From Candidatus Nanosynbacter sp. TM7-053 (GTDB lineage: Bacteria > Patescibacteriota > Saccharimonadia > Saccharimonadales > Saccharimonadaceae), in assembly GCF_022828375.1 (NCBI RefSeq), contig NZ_JAJQJX010000002.1, positions 62,001-126,000 on the forward strand: a stretch of DNA of 64,000 nt, written 5' to 3'. Below the pieces are notes generated by a model, which worked only from the letters and a program-made list of their open reading frames with translations, was not told the DNA's origin and made no database searches. Positions 34,784-44,855 of the stretch are shown here, piece after piece. Positions within the stretch are counted from its first letter, which is position 1; the number at the start of each line of letters is the position of its first letter. A program made the position numbers and the translations under genes.

Positions 34784-36046
34784 ATGGCATTGAAAGACAT
34801 GTTAAAGAAGTCTGATAAAGATAGTCGCGAACTATTGGTTAGTTTAGATATTGGTACGGAAGTGGTTAAGGCGTTGATTGCTGAAGTTAAAGATGACGAG
34901 CTGAAGATTATTGGTGTTGGTCGAAAACAGCAGGAAATGGGCGATATGCACAGCGGTGCAATTGCTGATATTGCTGGGGTTGTGGCGAATTGCGAAGAGG
35001 CTCTGTCTGAGGCTGAAGATCAAGCTGGCGTTCAGGGAAAGCGGGTTGTTATTGGCATTGCGGGTGAACTGGTCAAAGGTGTGACGAATACTATTCGCTA
35101 TCGCAGGCCGCAGCCGAATAAGCCACTAGACATTGCCGAGATGGAGTTCATCATTGAGAAAGTTCAGGAGCGAGCTCAGGGAAAGGCTCAGGCTCAAATT
35201 GCGCTGGAAACTGGCAATGAAGATGTTGAGGTGAAATTGGTCAACTCGGCGCTGGTGAGTATTCATATTGATGGCTATAAAGTTTCGAATCCGATTAGTT
35301 TTCAGGGGCGAGATGTGGCGGTGCAGATTTACACGGCGTTTGCTCCGATGGTTCATATCGGCGCGCTAGAGAAGGTCGCGGACGAGCTTGCGCTGGATTT
35401 AGTGGCTGTGGCTGCTGAGCCATTTGCGGTGAGTAGGAGCGTTTTGGGATCGGATACGGATAGCAATTTTACGGCAATTTTAGCGGACATTGGTGGCGGT
35501 ACGACAGATATTGCGGTTGTTAATGATGGCGGAGTCGAAGGCACAAAGATGTTTGGCATTGGTGGACGAAGTTTCACTAGGACTATTGCAGCTGACCTGG
35601 ATTTAAGCTTCAAAGATGCGGAAAAGTTGAAGCTAAATATTGATAATGAGAATTTGAAGCCTAGCGTAAAGAAAAAAGTTGACGCGGCGATCGACAAGAC
35701 CTTGGAAGTTTGGCTATCGGGCGTTGAATTGGCGCTGAGTGATTTTGATAATGTTGATTATTTGCCGAATAGGATTTTACTGTGTGGTGGCGGATCGAGC
35801 CTAAAGAAAATTACTGAAGCTCTGAAAACTCGACGCTGGCCAGAGGATTTGCCTTTTACTAAGAAGCCAGTAGTTCAATATATCAATCCAAGTGATATTA
35901 CGGGAATAGTTGACGAAACCGGAGATATTAGCGATCATACATTTGTAACCGCAATGGGCTTGTTGCGAGTTGGATATGATACAATTATCGGTAGTCAAGA
36001 CGGTAATAGTTTAGTTGAAAAAGTAAATAGGTTGTTAAAGATTTAA
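34784..36046 (+). CDS. ftsA: Cell division protein FtsA-like actin-family ATPase
   Basis: Actin-like protein that links FtsZ to the membrane. Phosphate loop LVSLDIGTEVVKALIAEV, SHS2/1C domain at about 85-165, second phosphate motif ILADIGGGTTDIAV, adenosine motif LLCGGGSSLKKI, and a basic C-terminal tail ending NRLLKI that could be the amphipathic membrane anchor. 420 residues. TATAAT 34769-34774, 9 nt before the ATG. Head of a tight operon with the next three genes. PilM, a related pilus ATPase, is the main alternative. Confidence 0.85.
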   Translation: MALKDMLKKSDKDSRELLVSLDIGTEVVKALIAEVKDDELKIIGVGRKQQEMGDMHSGAIADIAGVVANCEEALSEAEDQAGVQGKRVVIGIAGELVKGVTNTIRYRRPQPNKPLDIAEMEFIIEKVQERAQGKAQAQIALETGNEDVEVKLVNSALVSIHIDGYKVSNPISFQGRDVAVQIYTAFAPMVHIGALEKVADELALDLVAVAAEPFAVSRSVLGSDTDSNFTAILADIGGGTTDIAVVNDGGVEGTKMFGIGGRSFTRTIAADLDLSFKDAEKLKLNIDNENLKPSVKKKVDAAIDKTLEVWLSGVELALSDFDNVDYLPNRILLCGGGSSLKKITEALKTRRWPEDLPFTKKPVVQYINPSDITGIVDETGDISDHTFVTAMGLLRVGYDTIIGSQDGNSLVEKVNRLLKI

Positions 36047-36047
36047 A

Positions 36048-37679
36048 ATGAATAAAGACGTTATTTATATCGATGTAGAAGACGACATTACGACGATAAT
36101 TAGTAAGATTAAGGCGTCGAAAGAGAGAATTATTGCGTTGGTGCCGCCTCGAAGAATTGGTGTTTTACAGAGTGCAGTCAACATCCGATTACTAGCTCGG
36201 GCGGCAACTTCGGCAGATAAGAGAATTGTATTAATCACGAATGATTCGGTTTTGGCTGGATTAGCGGCAACGGCGAAAATTCCTATTGCAAAAACGCTTC
36301 AGAGCAAGCCAGAAATTGCGGAGATTCCAGTCCTGAAAGTTGATGACGACAATGATGTGATTGATGGCGGTAAGCTGGCGGTTGGAGATATGGCGGATTC
36401 CGCGAAAAGATCAAAGAAATCCGATGAAGACTCTGCCGTAGATAATGTTATAGCTGACGCAAATAAGAAGGAACCTAAGGGGTTGGGCTCTCTGAAAAAG
36501 ATGGTTAAAAAACCGAAAGTCCCTGATTTTAATACATTTCGTAAGAAGTTCTTATTGATAGGCGGCAGTACCTTACTTTTGATTGTATTTTTGGTTTGGG
36601 CAATTTGGTTCGCGCCACACGCCACGGTCGTTATTTCAGCAAAGACTACTAGTATGACTGTCAGTGATACTGTTAGTTTGAATGAAACAGCTTCTACAAG
36701 CGCAAAATCTAATGTCATTAAGTCTGTAAAGAAAGAATTAGCAAAGGAAGTTAGTGTTGAATTTTCTGCTACAGGTAAGAAGAATGTCGGAGAAAAAGCT
36801 ACCGGAGTAGTTGTCTTCAGTAACTCGTCGTCAAGTAGTGTGACTATCTCAGCTGGTACAATTTTGAAAAATAGCGGGTTATCTTACACTTTGAATTCTT
36901 CTGTGACTGTTCCAGGGGCTACGTTGGGTTGGAGTTGTCCAGGATATAAATGTCCGGGATCTGCTTCTGGGTCTATTACCGCAAGTGAGGGCGGAGCTCA
37001 GTATAATGCGGCAACTGGTAGTATGAGCATTTCGGTTGATGACATTTCTGCGTCGCTGCGGTCTGCTACTAGTGGCGGCACCGATAAAACTGCAACGGTT
37101 GTTACGGCTAGTGATATAGAATCGGCAAAAAGCAAGCTGAGCGAAAAGAAGATTGATGGATTAAAAGAGCAATTGTTGTCATCATTTGGCGATTCGGCAA
37201 CGGTTATAACGGAAAGCTACGTTGAAAACCGATCAGATCCTAGCTCGAGCGTGGCTGTGGATGGTGAGGCGACTGGAGCTGTAACTCTGAAATCGACAAT
37301 TACCGCCAGCGCATTGGCTATTGATAAGAATGAGCTAAAAAACTTTGTAGAAGCAAAGCTTAAAGAGGAGATTTCTGGTAAGAAGTCGCAGAGAATTTAT
37401 GACAATGGAGTAAGCAAGGTTGCGTTCTCACAATTTTCTAAGGCACATAATGCACAGACTGTGCGCTTAACTACGAATGGCAAGGTTGGTCCAGATATTA
37501 AAGAAGCGAACGTAAAGGATCAAGCCAAAGGCAAGAGTTACGGAGAGGTTCAGTCTGCTATTGAATCTATCGAAGGTGTTGAAGATGTCGATGTTAAATT
37601 CTCGCCATTCTGGGTTAAATCTGTTCCAAAAGATATCAATAAGATTAATGTCGAGTTTAAGATAAAAGATGTCAAGTAA
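36048..37679 (+). CDS. Single-pass membrane protein with baseplate J-like extracellular repeats
   Basis: 543 residues. N-terminal cytoplasmic part with a predicted alpha/beta domain (VPPRRIGVLQSAVNIRLLAR, about 25-100), an acidic linker, one membrane helix (about 167-187, LLLIVFLVWAIWF), then a Ser/Thr-rich outer part with Gly-rich beta segments. Proteins like this in Patescibacteria are often annotated as baseplate J/gp47-like; I recall the pattern (VTVPG, GEKATGVVVF) but cannot confirm it. One gene after ftsA and before mltG, so a role in envelope or division is likely. It overlaps ruvX by 11 bp. Confidence 0.65.
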   Translation: MNKDVIYIDVEDDITTIISKIKASKERIIALVPPRRIGVLQSAVNIRLLARAATSADKRIVLITNDSVLAGLAATAKIPIAKTLQSKPEIAEIPVLKVDDDNDVIDGGKLAVGDMADSAKRSKKSDEDSAVDNVIADANKKEPKGLGSLKKMVKKPKVPDFNTFRKKFLLIGGSTLLLIVFLVWAIWFAPHATVVISAKTTSMTVSDTVSLNETASTSAKSNVIKSVKKELAKEVSVEFSATGKKNVGEKATGVVVFSNSSSSSVTISAGTILKNSGLSYTLNSSVTVPGATLGWSCPGYKCPGSASGSITASEGGAQYNAATGSMSISVDDISASLRSATSGGTDKTATVVTASDIESAKSKLSEKKIDGLKEQLLSSFGDSATVITESYVENRSDPSSSVAVDGEATGAVTLKSTITASALAIDKNELKNFVEAKLKEEISGKKSQRIYDNGVSKVAFSQFSKAHNAQTVRLTTNGKVGPDIKEANVKDQAKGKSYGEVQSAIESIEGVEDVDVKFSPFWVKSVPKDINKINVEFKIKDVK

Positions 37680-38082
37680 AAACTTCTTAGCGCTAGATGT
37701 TGGATCTCGGCGAATTGGTTTGGCTATGGCAGATTCGCAAGTGAAGATCGCTGTGCCGTTTGGTTGGTTGGAGAATAATGAAAATATTGTCCAGGAAATA
37801 ACAGAGCTAGTATTGAGGCACGATATTGATACGATCGTAGTGGGTTATCCACGAAATCAATCTGGCGAACCAACGAAGCAGACGGAATTTGTGAAAGAAT
37901 TTGTTAAGCAATTTGAAGACATTGAGCTTGATACGGAGATTGTTTTTCAGGACGAATCTTTAACGAGTGTGCAGGCCGAGCAAAGATTGGGGAATAAAAT
38001 TAAAGATAAGGGCGAGATTGATGCAGAGGCTGCTAGCATAATTTTGCAGGATTTTTTGGAGGATAATTATGAAAATTCGTAA
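37669..38082 (+). CDS. ruvX: Putative pre-16S rRNA nuclease / Holliday junction resolvase YqgF
   Basis: RNase H-fold protein: ALDVGSRRIGLAMAD (first catalytic Asp), IVVGYPRNQSG, FQDESLTSVQAE (catalytic Glu region), and a final IDAEAASIILQDFL. 137 residues. In E. coli YqgF trims 16S rRNA 5' ends. It overlaps both neighbours (11 and 14 bp). A ruvX-mltG pair is common in Firmicutes. Confidence 0.93.
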   Translation: MSSKNFLALDVGSRRIGLAMADSQVKIAVPFGWLENNENIVQEITELVLRHDIDTIVVGYPRNQSGEPTKQTEFVKEFVKQFEDIELDTEIVFQDESLTSVQAEQRLGNKIKDKGEIDAEAASIILQDFLEDNYENS

Positions 38083-39145
38083 ACGACGTATTTGGCTATT
38101 GGTGTTGTCTATAATTGTAGCTATCGCTGGAATCGGCGCCCTTGGGGCAACAGTGTGGTATAAGCAGATGCTTTCTCCTGTCGACGTAAATAGTCAGCAA
38201 ACCTTCAGAATTAATATTAAAGAAGGTATGGGGTCTAGCGATATCGCCAAAACTTTAGAGGATAATAAAATTATCAAAAACTCTTTAGCATTTTCTATTT
38301 ACACAAGACTCCATAACTCAGCGAGCAAATTTAAGGCTGGCGTTTATTCTGTAAAAGCTTCGCAATCTGTCGATGAGATAATTAATCATTTGACCAGCGG
38401 TAAAACTGATGAGATTGCTATAACATTTTATCCTGGATCGACTTTGGATAAAAAAATGAAGAATTCTGACGGCAGAGAAGTTGAGTCCGTGTTACTTAAG
38501 GCGGGATTCTCGGATGATCAGATAAAAAAGGCATTTGCTGCTAAGTATGACAATCCAGTTTTTGCGGGTAGACCAGAAAATGCTGGGCTTGAAGGGTATA
38601 TTTATGGTGAAACATTCTATATTTCCCCAGATGAAACTGCAGAACAGGTTTTGCGGCGCTCAATTGATCATCTGGAGAAAATTGTTAAGAAATATAATCT
38701 GGAGGAGAAATTTAAAGCTCATGGGCTGACCTTATATCAAGGGATAACACTAGCATCGATTATTCAGCGCGAATCGATTGGTTGTGGGTCTGGCGCGGAA
38801 ACTTGCGAGGATCAGCGTAAGATTGCTAGTGTGTTTTACAATCGCCTGAAGGCTAATATGCCGTTGGGTTCTGACGTGACATATCAATATATTGCCGACA
38901 AAACAGGGGTAGAGCGCTCGCCAAACCTTAAATTGCCATATAATACACGTATTCAAAAAGGCTTAACTCCTGGACCAATCGCTTCGCCTAGTTTGAGCGC
39001 GTTGAATGCTGCTGCTGACCCGATAAACTCTGATTATCTATATTTCCTGAGCGGTGACGATGATATTACGTATTTTGCTAAAACCAACGAAGAGCACGAG
39101 GCTAATGTCAAGGTTCACTGTCAAAAGAAGTGCCAGATTTCTTGA
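38069..39145 (+). CDS. mltG: Endolytic murein transglycosylase
   Basis: Cuts nascent glycan strands to set their length. One N-terminal membrane helix (about 8-28), a LysM-like N-domain, and the YceG catalytic domain with the essential Glu in ASIIQRESIG, then VFYNRLKANMPLGSDVTYQY and PGPIASPSLSAL. 358 residues. Odd feature: two cysteines (CGSGAETC) are inserted next to the catalytic Glu, able to form a disulfide outside the cell. Last gene of the ftsA operon. Confidence 0.94.
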   Translation: MKIRKRRIWLLVLSIIVAIAGIGALGATVWYKQMLSPVDVNSQQTFRINIKEGMGSSDIAKTLEDNKIIKNSLAFSIYTRLHNSASKFKAGVYSVKASQSVDEIINHLTSGKTDEIAITFYPGSTLDKKMKNSDGREVESVLLKAGFSDDQIKKAFAAKYDNPVFAGRPENAGLEGYIYGETFYISPDETAEQVLRRSIDHLEKIVKKYNLEEKFKAHGLTLYQGITLASIIQRESIGCGSGAETCEDQRKIASVFYNRLKANMPLGSDVTYQYIADKTGVERSPNLKLPYNTRIQKGLTPGPIASPSLSALNAAADPINSDYLYFLSGDDDITYFAKTNEEHEANVKVHCQKKCQIS

Positions 39146-39169
39146 CAAAAACGCATTTTATAAAATTTA

Positions 39170-39198
39170 TTGACTTTATTGTCAATGTTGTGTAAAAT
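39170..39198 (+). promoter_or_regulatory. Promoter of the LysM-CHAP gene
   Basis: TTGACT (39170-39175), 17-bp spacer, TAAAAT (39193-39198). It leaves an unusually long leader of about 130 nt. Confidence 0.7.
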
Positions 39199-39335
39199 AG
39201 ATGTTAGATCATTTGTCTAATTTATCAAACAGGGGTGAATTACGATAAATGACCTGCCAAAATTGTCGCTACGGATATAGCAAAACTAATGTAGAATAAT
39301 AATAATCAATTAGGTCGACAACATATCCTGTTCTA
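39199..39335 (+). promoter_or_regulatory. Long structured 5' leader, possible riboswitch
   Basis: Pairings that can be drawn: 39215-39222 with 39308-39315 (8 bp with two G-U); 39268-39271 with 39278-39281; 39263-39268 with 39316-39321 (TTGTCG/CGACAA), which crosses the first helix as a pseudoknot would (it shares G39268 with the small hairpin, so those two compete); and ACAGG (39229-39233) with CCTGT (39327-39331) or CCTG (39253-39256), two exclusive choices near the start codon. GGGGTGAATT at 39232-39241 resembles the GGGGTGAAT core of c-di-AMP (ydaO) riboswitches, which often precede wall hydrolases, but the rest of that consensus is not found. Class unknown. Confidence 0.35.
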
Positions 39336-40538
39336 TTGCGAGAAGAAAGACAATTTGGTAGAGGTGCTAGTGGTAACATTGGCGCAAGGAGAACGATTAT
39401 TCGTAACCATTTTACATCTCTTCGGAGTAAAAAACGTAAACTGCAATCATTTGCAATCTACGGTGGAATATTTTTATTGACTATATCATTTTTGATCTAC
39501 GGTAATAGTGGTAGTAACGTATCTGCTGAAAGATCAAAAACTTTAGCATCATCTGAAACTACCGGTGCCTCATCGGTATCTAAGTCTGCTAAGTCTAAAA
39601 CAGCTTCAGTAGATGAATTAACGGCAGCTAATGCTGTAACTAACTTGGCGGAAACGGCGGAATTGCCTTCGGCTGGTGACTTGCGCGAGTCTGAAACTTC
39701 ACTAACAATTAAGAAGAACCTTTCCCAGAATGATGCAGAAGTTATAACAAAACCTGACATTGTTAAGCCAGATACTTCGGCTGCGCGTGGCATTTCGTCT
39801 TATGTAACCAAAGAGGGTGATACGATGGAGTCTATTGCTAAGAAATTTAAGATTTCATCTCAGACGCTTCGTTGGGCTAATAATACAACTTCAGACGCTG
39901 TAGAGCCGAATAAGTCTCTAGTCGTGCCCCTTGTTGATGGCGTTGTCTATACTGTTAAAGATGGTGATACTGCACAATCTCTGGCAGAAAAGTATAAGAC
40001 GAGCGCTGAGCGTGTTGTTCTATATAATGATATCGATGACGGTGCTAAGTTGTCTACTGGCTCTAGGATTGTGTTGCCTGGAGGTGAGCTTCCAGAAAAT
40101 GAGCGACCTGGTTATGTCGCTCCACGAAGTAGGTCTTATGGTAACCGATATTCTTCTTCGGCATCGTCTACTACTACGAGCGCGAGTCGAAGCTGGTTGA
40201 CTGCTTCTGTCGGTAACCGCTATGCGGCTGGTAACTGTACTTGGTATGCATATGAGCGTCGTTTACAGTTGGGTCGTCCAATTGGTAGTTTCTGGGGTCA
40301 TGCTAAGGCTTGGAGTGCTAGTGCTCGTGCTGCTGGGCTCGTGGTTAACAATGTTCCAGCACCGGGTGCTATTATACAGAATGTTTGGGGTGGCTATGGC
40401 TATGGACACGTCGGTATCGTGGAACGAGTAGATGGTCAGAATATCTATGTTTCAGATATGAATTATGCGGGTTATAATATTATCTCTTCTCGCATCGTAC
40501 CGCTTGCTGAGGCTGGTCGCTATAACTTCATTCACTAA
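39336..40538 (+). CDS. LysM-CHAP peptidoglycan hydrolase
   Basis: 400 residues. Basic head, one membrane helix (about 41-58), a Ser/Thr-rich stretch, two LysM domains (about 152-200 and 204-248) that bind peptidoglycan, a Ser/Arg linker, and a C-terminal CHAP domain (about 288-400) with catalytic Cys in GNCTWYAYE and His in GYGHVGIVE. It probably acts as an amidase or endopeptidase on the wall, possibly at separation. The start is uncertain: TTG 39336 is the first possible start in frame and lacks a clear ribosome site, so initiation may depend on the leader structure. Confidence 0.85.
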   Translation: MREERQFGRGASGNIGARRTIIRNHFTSLRSKKRKLQSFAIYGGIFLLTISFLIYGNSGSNVSAERSKTLASSETTGASSVSKSAKSKTASVDELTAANAVTNLAETAELPSAGDLRESETSLTIKKNLSQNDAEVITKPDIVKPDTSAARGISSYVTKEGDTMESIAKKFKISSQTLRWANNTTSDAVEPNKSLVVPLVDGVVYTVKDGDTAQSLAEKYKTSAERVVLYNDIDDGAKLSTGSRIVLPGGELPENERPGYVAPRSRSYGNRYSSSASSTTTSASRSWLTASVGNRYAAGNCTWYAYERRLQLGRPIGSFWGHAKAWSASARAAGLVVNNVPAPGAIIQNVWGGYGYGHVGIVERVDGQNIYVSDMNYAGYNIISSRIVPLAEAGRYNFIH

Positions 40539-40561
40539 AATTTAAAATGACACCAGTGTAA

Positions 40562-41926
<1,365 letters not shown>

Positions 41927-41973
41927 ACCCGTACTGGTGCAAATTAGCGTGAGCTTGATGGTATAATATAAAT

Positions 41974-43392
41974 ATGGCGCAAACATTTTTCTTCTACGAC
42001 CTTGAAACTAGCGGTCTTAATCCCAGGCAAGATCGAATTATGCAGTTTGCCGGTCAGCGAACTGATATGGATTTGCGGCCGATTGGTGAACCGTATAATA
42101 TTCTCGTGACACTAAATGACGATACGCTGCCGAGTCCTGATGCGTTGATGGTGACGGGCATAACGCCGCAAAAAACTGTCGAAGAGGGTTATACTGAGGC
42201 TCAATTTGCGCGTATGTTAAGCGAGGAAATATTTACGCCTGATACTATTGCTGTTGGATTTAATAATATCCGTTTTGACGACGAGTTTATTCGTCATTTG
42301 TTTTGGCGGAATTTTTACGATCCATATGAGTGGACCTGGAAAGACGGTCGATCCAGATGGGATTTGTTGGATGTGGTGCGCTTAACCAGGGCGCTTCGAC
42401 CTGAGGGAATTGAGTGGCCAATTGACGATAAAGGTGAGCCGAGCAACCGTCTGGAGCTCATCACGAAAGCTAACGGAATAGAACATGAAAACGCCCATGA
42501 TGCGCTGGCAGACGTGACGGCGTTGATTGCTGTGACTAAATTGATTAAGCAGAATCAGCCACAAATGTACGACTATTTGCTGAAAATGCGCGATAAGAAA
42601 TTGGTTCAGAAACTGGTGAATGTCGATGATAAAAAACCTTTTGTTTATGCGAGTGGTCGTTATGACAAGGAATTTGCTAAAACGACCGTGGCTTTTCCGC
42701 TAACCACGAGTCGAAATGGTGGCGTGATTGTTTATGATTTGCGTTATGATCCAACGCCGTTTGTTGATCTGAGCGTTGAGGAATTGTCGGCTAAGATATT
42801 TGCAACGTGGGAAGAAAGGCAAGCTGAGGATTTTGTTAAATTGCCAGTTAAGGAATTGCAATATAATCGTTGTCCGGCAGTTTCGCCGCTTGGCGTGTTG
42901 ACTCAGGGTGATGGCTGGCAGAAGATTTCTCTGGATGCGGAAACTGTACAAAAGCACCAAGATATTTTACTTTCTCATCCAGATTTTGCTGAAAGGTTGC
43001 GTAGTATATTTGAGAATAGGCCAGAGTTTAAGAAAATGACCGACCCAGAAGCGCAATTATACGATGGATTTTTGGACAATAGCGATCGAGTTCGTGTTGA
43101 GGCTGTGCGTAATGCTGGCGAGCACGAATTGGCTGACTTTCATCCGGATTTTCAGGATGAGCGATTGTCGCCACTATTGTTGCATTATAAAGCGCGAAGT
43201 TTTCCTAATTTGCTGAGTGAAGATGAGTTGCGACAATGGGAAGAATGGCGCACTGATCATTTACAGGCGCAACTGCCGCAATTTATGAAATCTCTGCAGC
43301 GATTAGCACCTAGCGCACCTGATGAGCAACAGTTTATTTTACAAGAATTGCAATTATGGCTGGAATCGGTTCTGCCTTCTGTTGACGCCTGA
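41974..43392 (+). CDS. sbcB: Exodeoxyribonuclease I
   Basis: 3'-5' single-strand DNA exonuclease of the DEDDh family. Motifs: Exo I FYDLETSGL, Exo II VGFNNIRFDDEFI, Exo III HDALADVTAL; the C-terminal half contains the SH3-like and helical ExoI regions. 472 residues, same as the E. coli enzyme. TATAAT (41962-41967) ends 6 nt before the ATG: leaderless. ExoI is unusual outside Proteobacteria, so its presence here may reflect old transfer. Confidence 0.93.
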   Translation: MAQTFFFYDLETSGLNPRQDRIMQFAGQRTDMDLRPIGEPYNILVTLNDDTLPSPDALMVTGITPQKTVEEGYTEAQFARMLSEEIFTPDTIAVGFNNIRFDDEFIRHLFWRNFYDPYEWTWKDGRSRWDLLDVVRLTRALRPEGIEWPIDDKGEPSNRLELITKANGIEHENAHDALADVTALIAVTKLIKQNQPQMYDYLLKMRDKKLVQKLVNVDDKKPFVYASGRYDKEFAKTTVAFPLTTSRNGGVIVYDLRYDPTPFVDLSVEELSAKIFATWEERQAEDFVKLPVKELQYNRCPAVSPLGVLTQGDGWQKISLDAETVQKHQDILLSHPDFAERLRSIFENRPEFKKMTDPEAQLYDGFLDNSDRVRVEAVRNAGEHELADFHPDFQDERLSPLLLHYKARSFPNLLSEDELRQWEEWRTDHLQAQLPQFMKSLQRLAPSAPDEQQFILQELQLWLESVLPSVDA

Positions 43393-43411
43393 AATATGGT
43401 TATGCTAGAAT
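43382..43411 (+). promoter_or_regulatory. Promoter of surface propeller gene 1
   Basis: TTGACG (43382-43387), 18 bp, TGC then TAGAAT (43406-43411). It lies across the sbcB stop. The GGTTATGCTA(A/G)AAT block recurs in the promoter of propeller gene 3. Confidence 0.65.
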
Positions 43412-43474
43412 TGAAACAATTAGATAAAAAGTGGAATATTAATTAGGTAATTTAATTTAAGGAGGGTGGCTCTG

Positions 43475-44743
43475 ATGTCATTTAAGAGCAGGGGTCATAA
43501 ACTATATGCGGGTGTGATGGTATTTATTTCCATGTTCACACTTTCTTTGTCCATAGTATTAGCACCGTTCGCCAAGGCGGAAGATGCGCCGCTGTATACT
43601 TGGAGGGATATAACCATACCTGGACAGGGGGATATTTCGGAGTCGCGCGTTAGTCCTGACGGATCAAAACTTTTTGTCTTGCGTAGAGATTTAGCTAGCG
43701 GCAGTGTTAATCTTCTGGTCTCTGCGAATGATGGTGCAAGCTGGAGCACTTTCGCTGCACCAGAGGGCGCGAATGGACTACTAGTTAGCTCCGATGGCTC
43801 TAAGTTGGTCGTAAAGGGGAAGTATGGTGAAAATGCCATCTATGTTTCTACCGATGGTGGTCGAACTTGGGTTAAGCGTAATTCGTCTGTTCCTTATACT
43901 GCGCGTGTATTGATGAGCTCAGACGGCTCCACGCTGGTCATGTACTGGGAACATAGTTTCTATACAGATCCTATGGCAATATCTACTGATGACGGCAATA
44001 CTTGGGTTCCAAAGGGAGATGAGTATCCCGATTATGTCTTTAATGGCGGAAAGATGGCTCGCCGGAGTAATGACGGTACATTACGACAATCTACCGACTA
44101 TGGCATGACTTGGTCTACGATTGGGAGTTCCGCTGGTCGTGTTAGCTTCAGTTCTGACGGCAAAAGCGTGTTTGACGGTTTTCGCACGTCTATAGATGGC
44201 GGCGCTAACTGGAATCAGCTTCCTGAATATCCTATAGATACTATACGCACTACTGAGCTGAGTGGTATTAGTAATGATGGTAAAAAATTGTTTGTTACAT
44301 TTAAAAACGATTCTATAGACGATCCGTCCTTGCCGGTTTTTGTATCTTCTGATGGAGGTAAAACTTGGCAGAAATGGGGTGACGAGGGAGTTTCTTTCTC
44401 ATCCGTTTCTATGTCTGCTGATGGTTCTAGAGTATTCGCAACATCACAATTTACAGATCCAGATTATAAGTCCGTCTATCGCCTAGCAATTCTACCAAGG
44501 CCTCAGCCCGTAACTCCCGGTGGTACCGGTACGGGTGGAACTACCACTCCATCAACTCCTACCACTCCATCCACAGGCTCTGCGTCTTCGGGTGCTTCAG
44601 TCACTGCATCATCATCCGCTTCCAGTAAAAAACCAGGAAAATCATCAAACCTTGCTGAAACAGGAGTTTCTGTTTGGGTAGTTGGTGGGGTAGCTGTTAT
44701 AGCTGTCGCAGCTGGCGGATTAGTCCTAAGAAAACGGCTGTAG
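43475..44743 (+). CDS. LAETG-anchored secreted beta-propeller protein 1 (BNR/Asp-box type)
   Basis: 422 residues. Signal peptide (about 8-38, cut after FAKAE-like region), then about seven repeats with SxDGSKLxV and S(A/T)DGGxTW (Asp-box) motifs forming a sialidase-like propeller, a Thr/Pro/Ser/Gly linker (about 335-385), and a sorting signal: LAETG, hydrophobic helix, RKRL tail. LAxTG is the preference of class E sortases. The sialidase catalytic Arg triad and Tyr/Glu are not recognisable, so binding rather than hydrolysis is likely; a glycan or host-surface adhesin is plausible. ATG 43475 is chosen because GGAGGG (43461-43466) is 8 nt upstream; the frame opens at GTG 43466. Own promoter. 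Confidence 0.82.
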   Translation: MSFKSRGHKLYAGVMVFISMFTLSLSIVLAPFAKAEDAPLYTWRDITIPGQGDISESRVSPDGSKLFVLRRDLASGSVNLLVSANDGASWSTFAAPEGANGLLVSSDGSKLVVKGKYGENAIYVSTDGGRTWVKRNSSVPYTARVLMSSDGSTLVMYWEHSFYTDPMAISTDDGNTWVPKGDEYPDYVFNGGKMARRSNDGTLRQSTDYGMTWSTIGSSAGRVSFSSDGKSVFDGFRTSIDGGANWNQLPEYPIDTIRTTELSGISNDGKKLFVTFKNDSIDDPSLPVFVSSDGGKTWQKWGDEGVSFSSVSMSADGSRVFATSQFTDPDYKSVYRLAILPRPQPVTPGGTGTGGTTTPSTPTTPSTGSASSGASVTASSSASSKKPGKSSNLAETGVSVWVVGGVAVIAVAAGGLVLRKRL

Positions 44744-44787
44744 AAAAACGACATCATTTCGCCCAGAGTGTGGCTAGCGGATTGTCG

Positions 44788-44816
44788 TTGACCGGTAGGT
44801 GTTCATATGGTAATAT
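44788..44816 (+). promoter_or_regulatory. Promoter of surface propeller gene 2
   Basis: TTGACC (44788-44793), 17 bp, TAATAT (44811-44816) with an upstream TGG. The leader of about 35 nt carries AAAGGTG before ATG 44856. Confidence 0.6.
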
Positions 44817-44855
44817 CTAGAAAAGCTATTTCAATACACCAAAGAAAGGTGCCCC

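Noticed and set aside
34784..36046. Assignment as PilM (type IV pilus actin-like protein)
   Set aside because: The gene sits with ruvX and mltG rather than pilNOQ genes, and the SHS2-type insert fits FtsA better; PilM remains a minor alternative.
39199..39335. Firm call of a c-di-AMP (ydaO) riboswitch
   Set aside because: Only the GGGGTGAAT-like block fits; the conserved GTCAGCTAAC-type segment of that class is missing.
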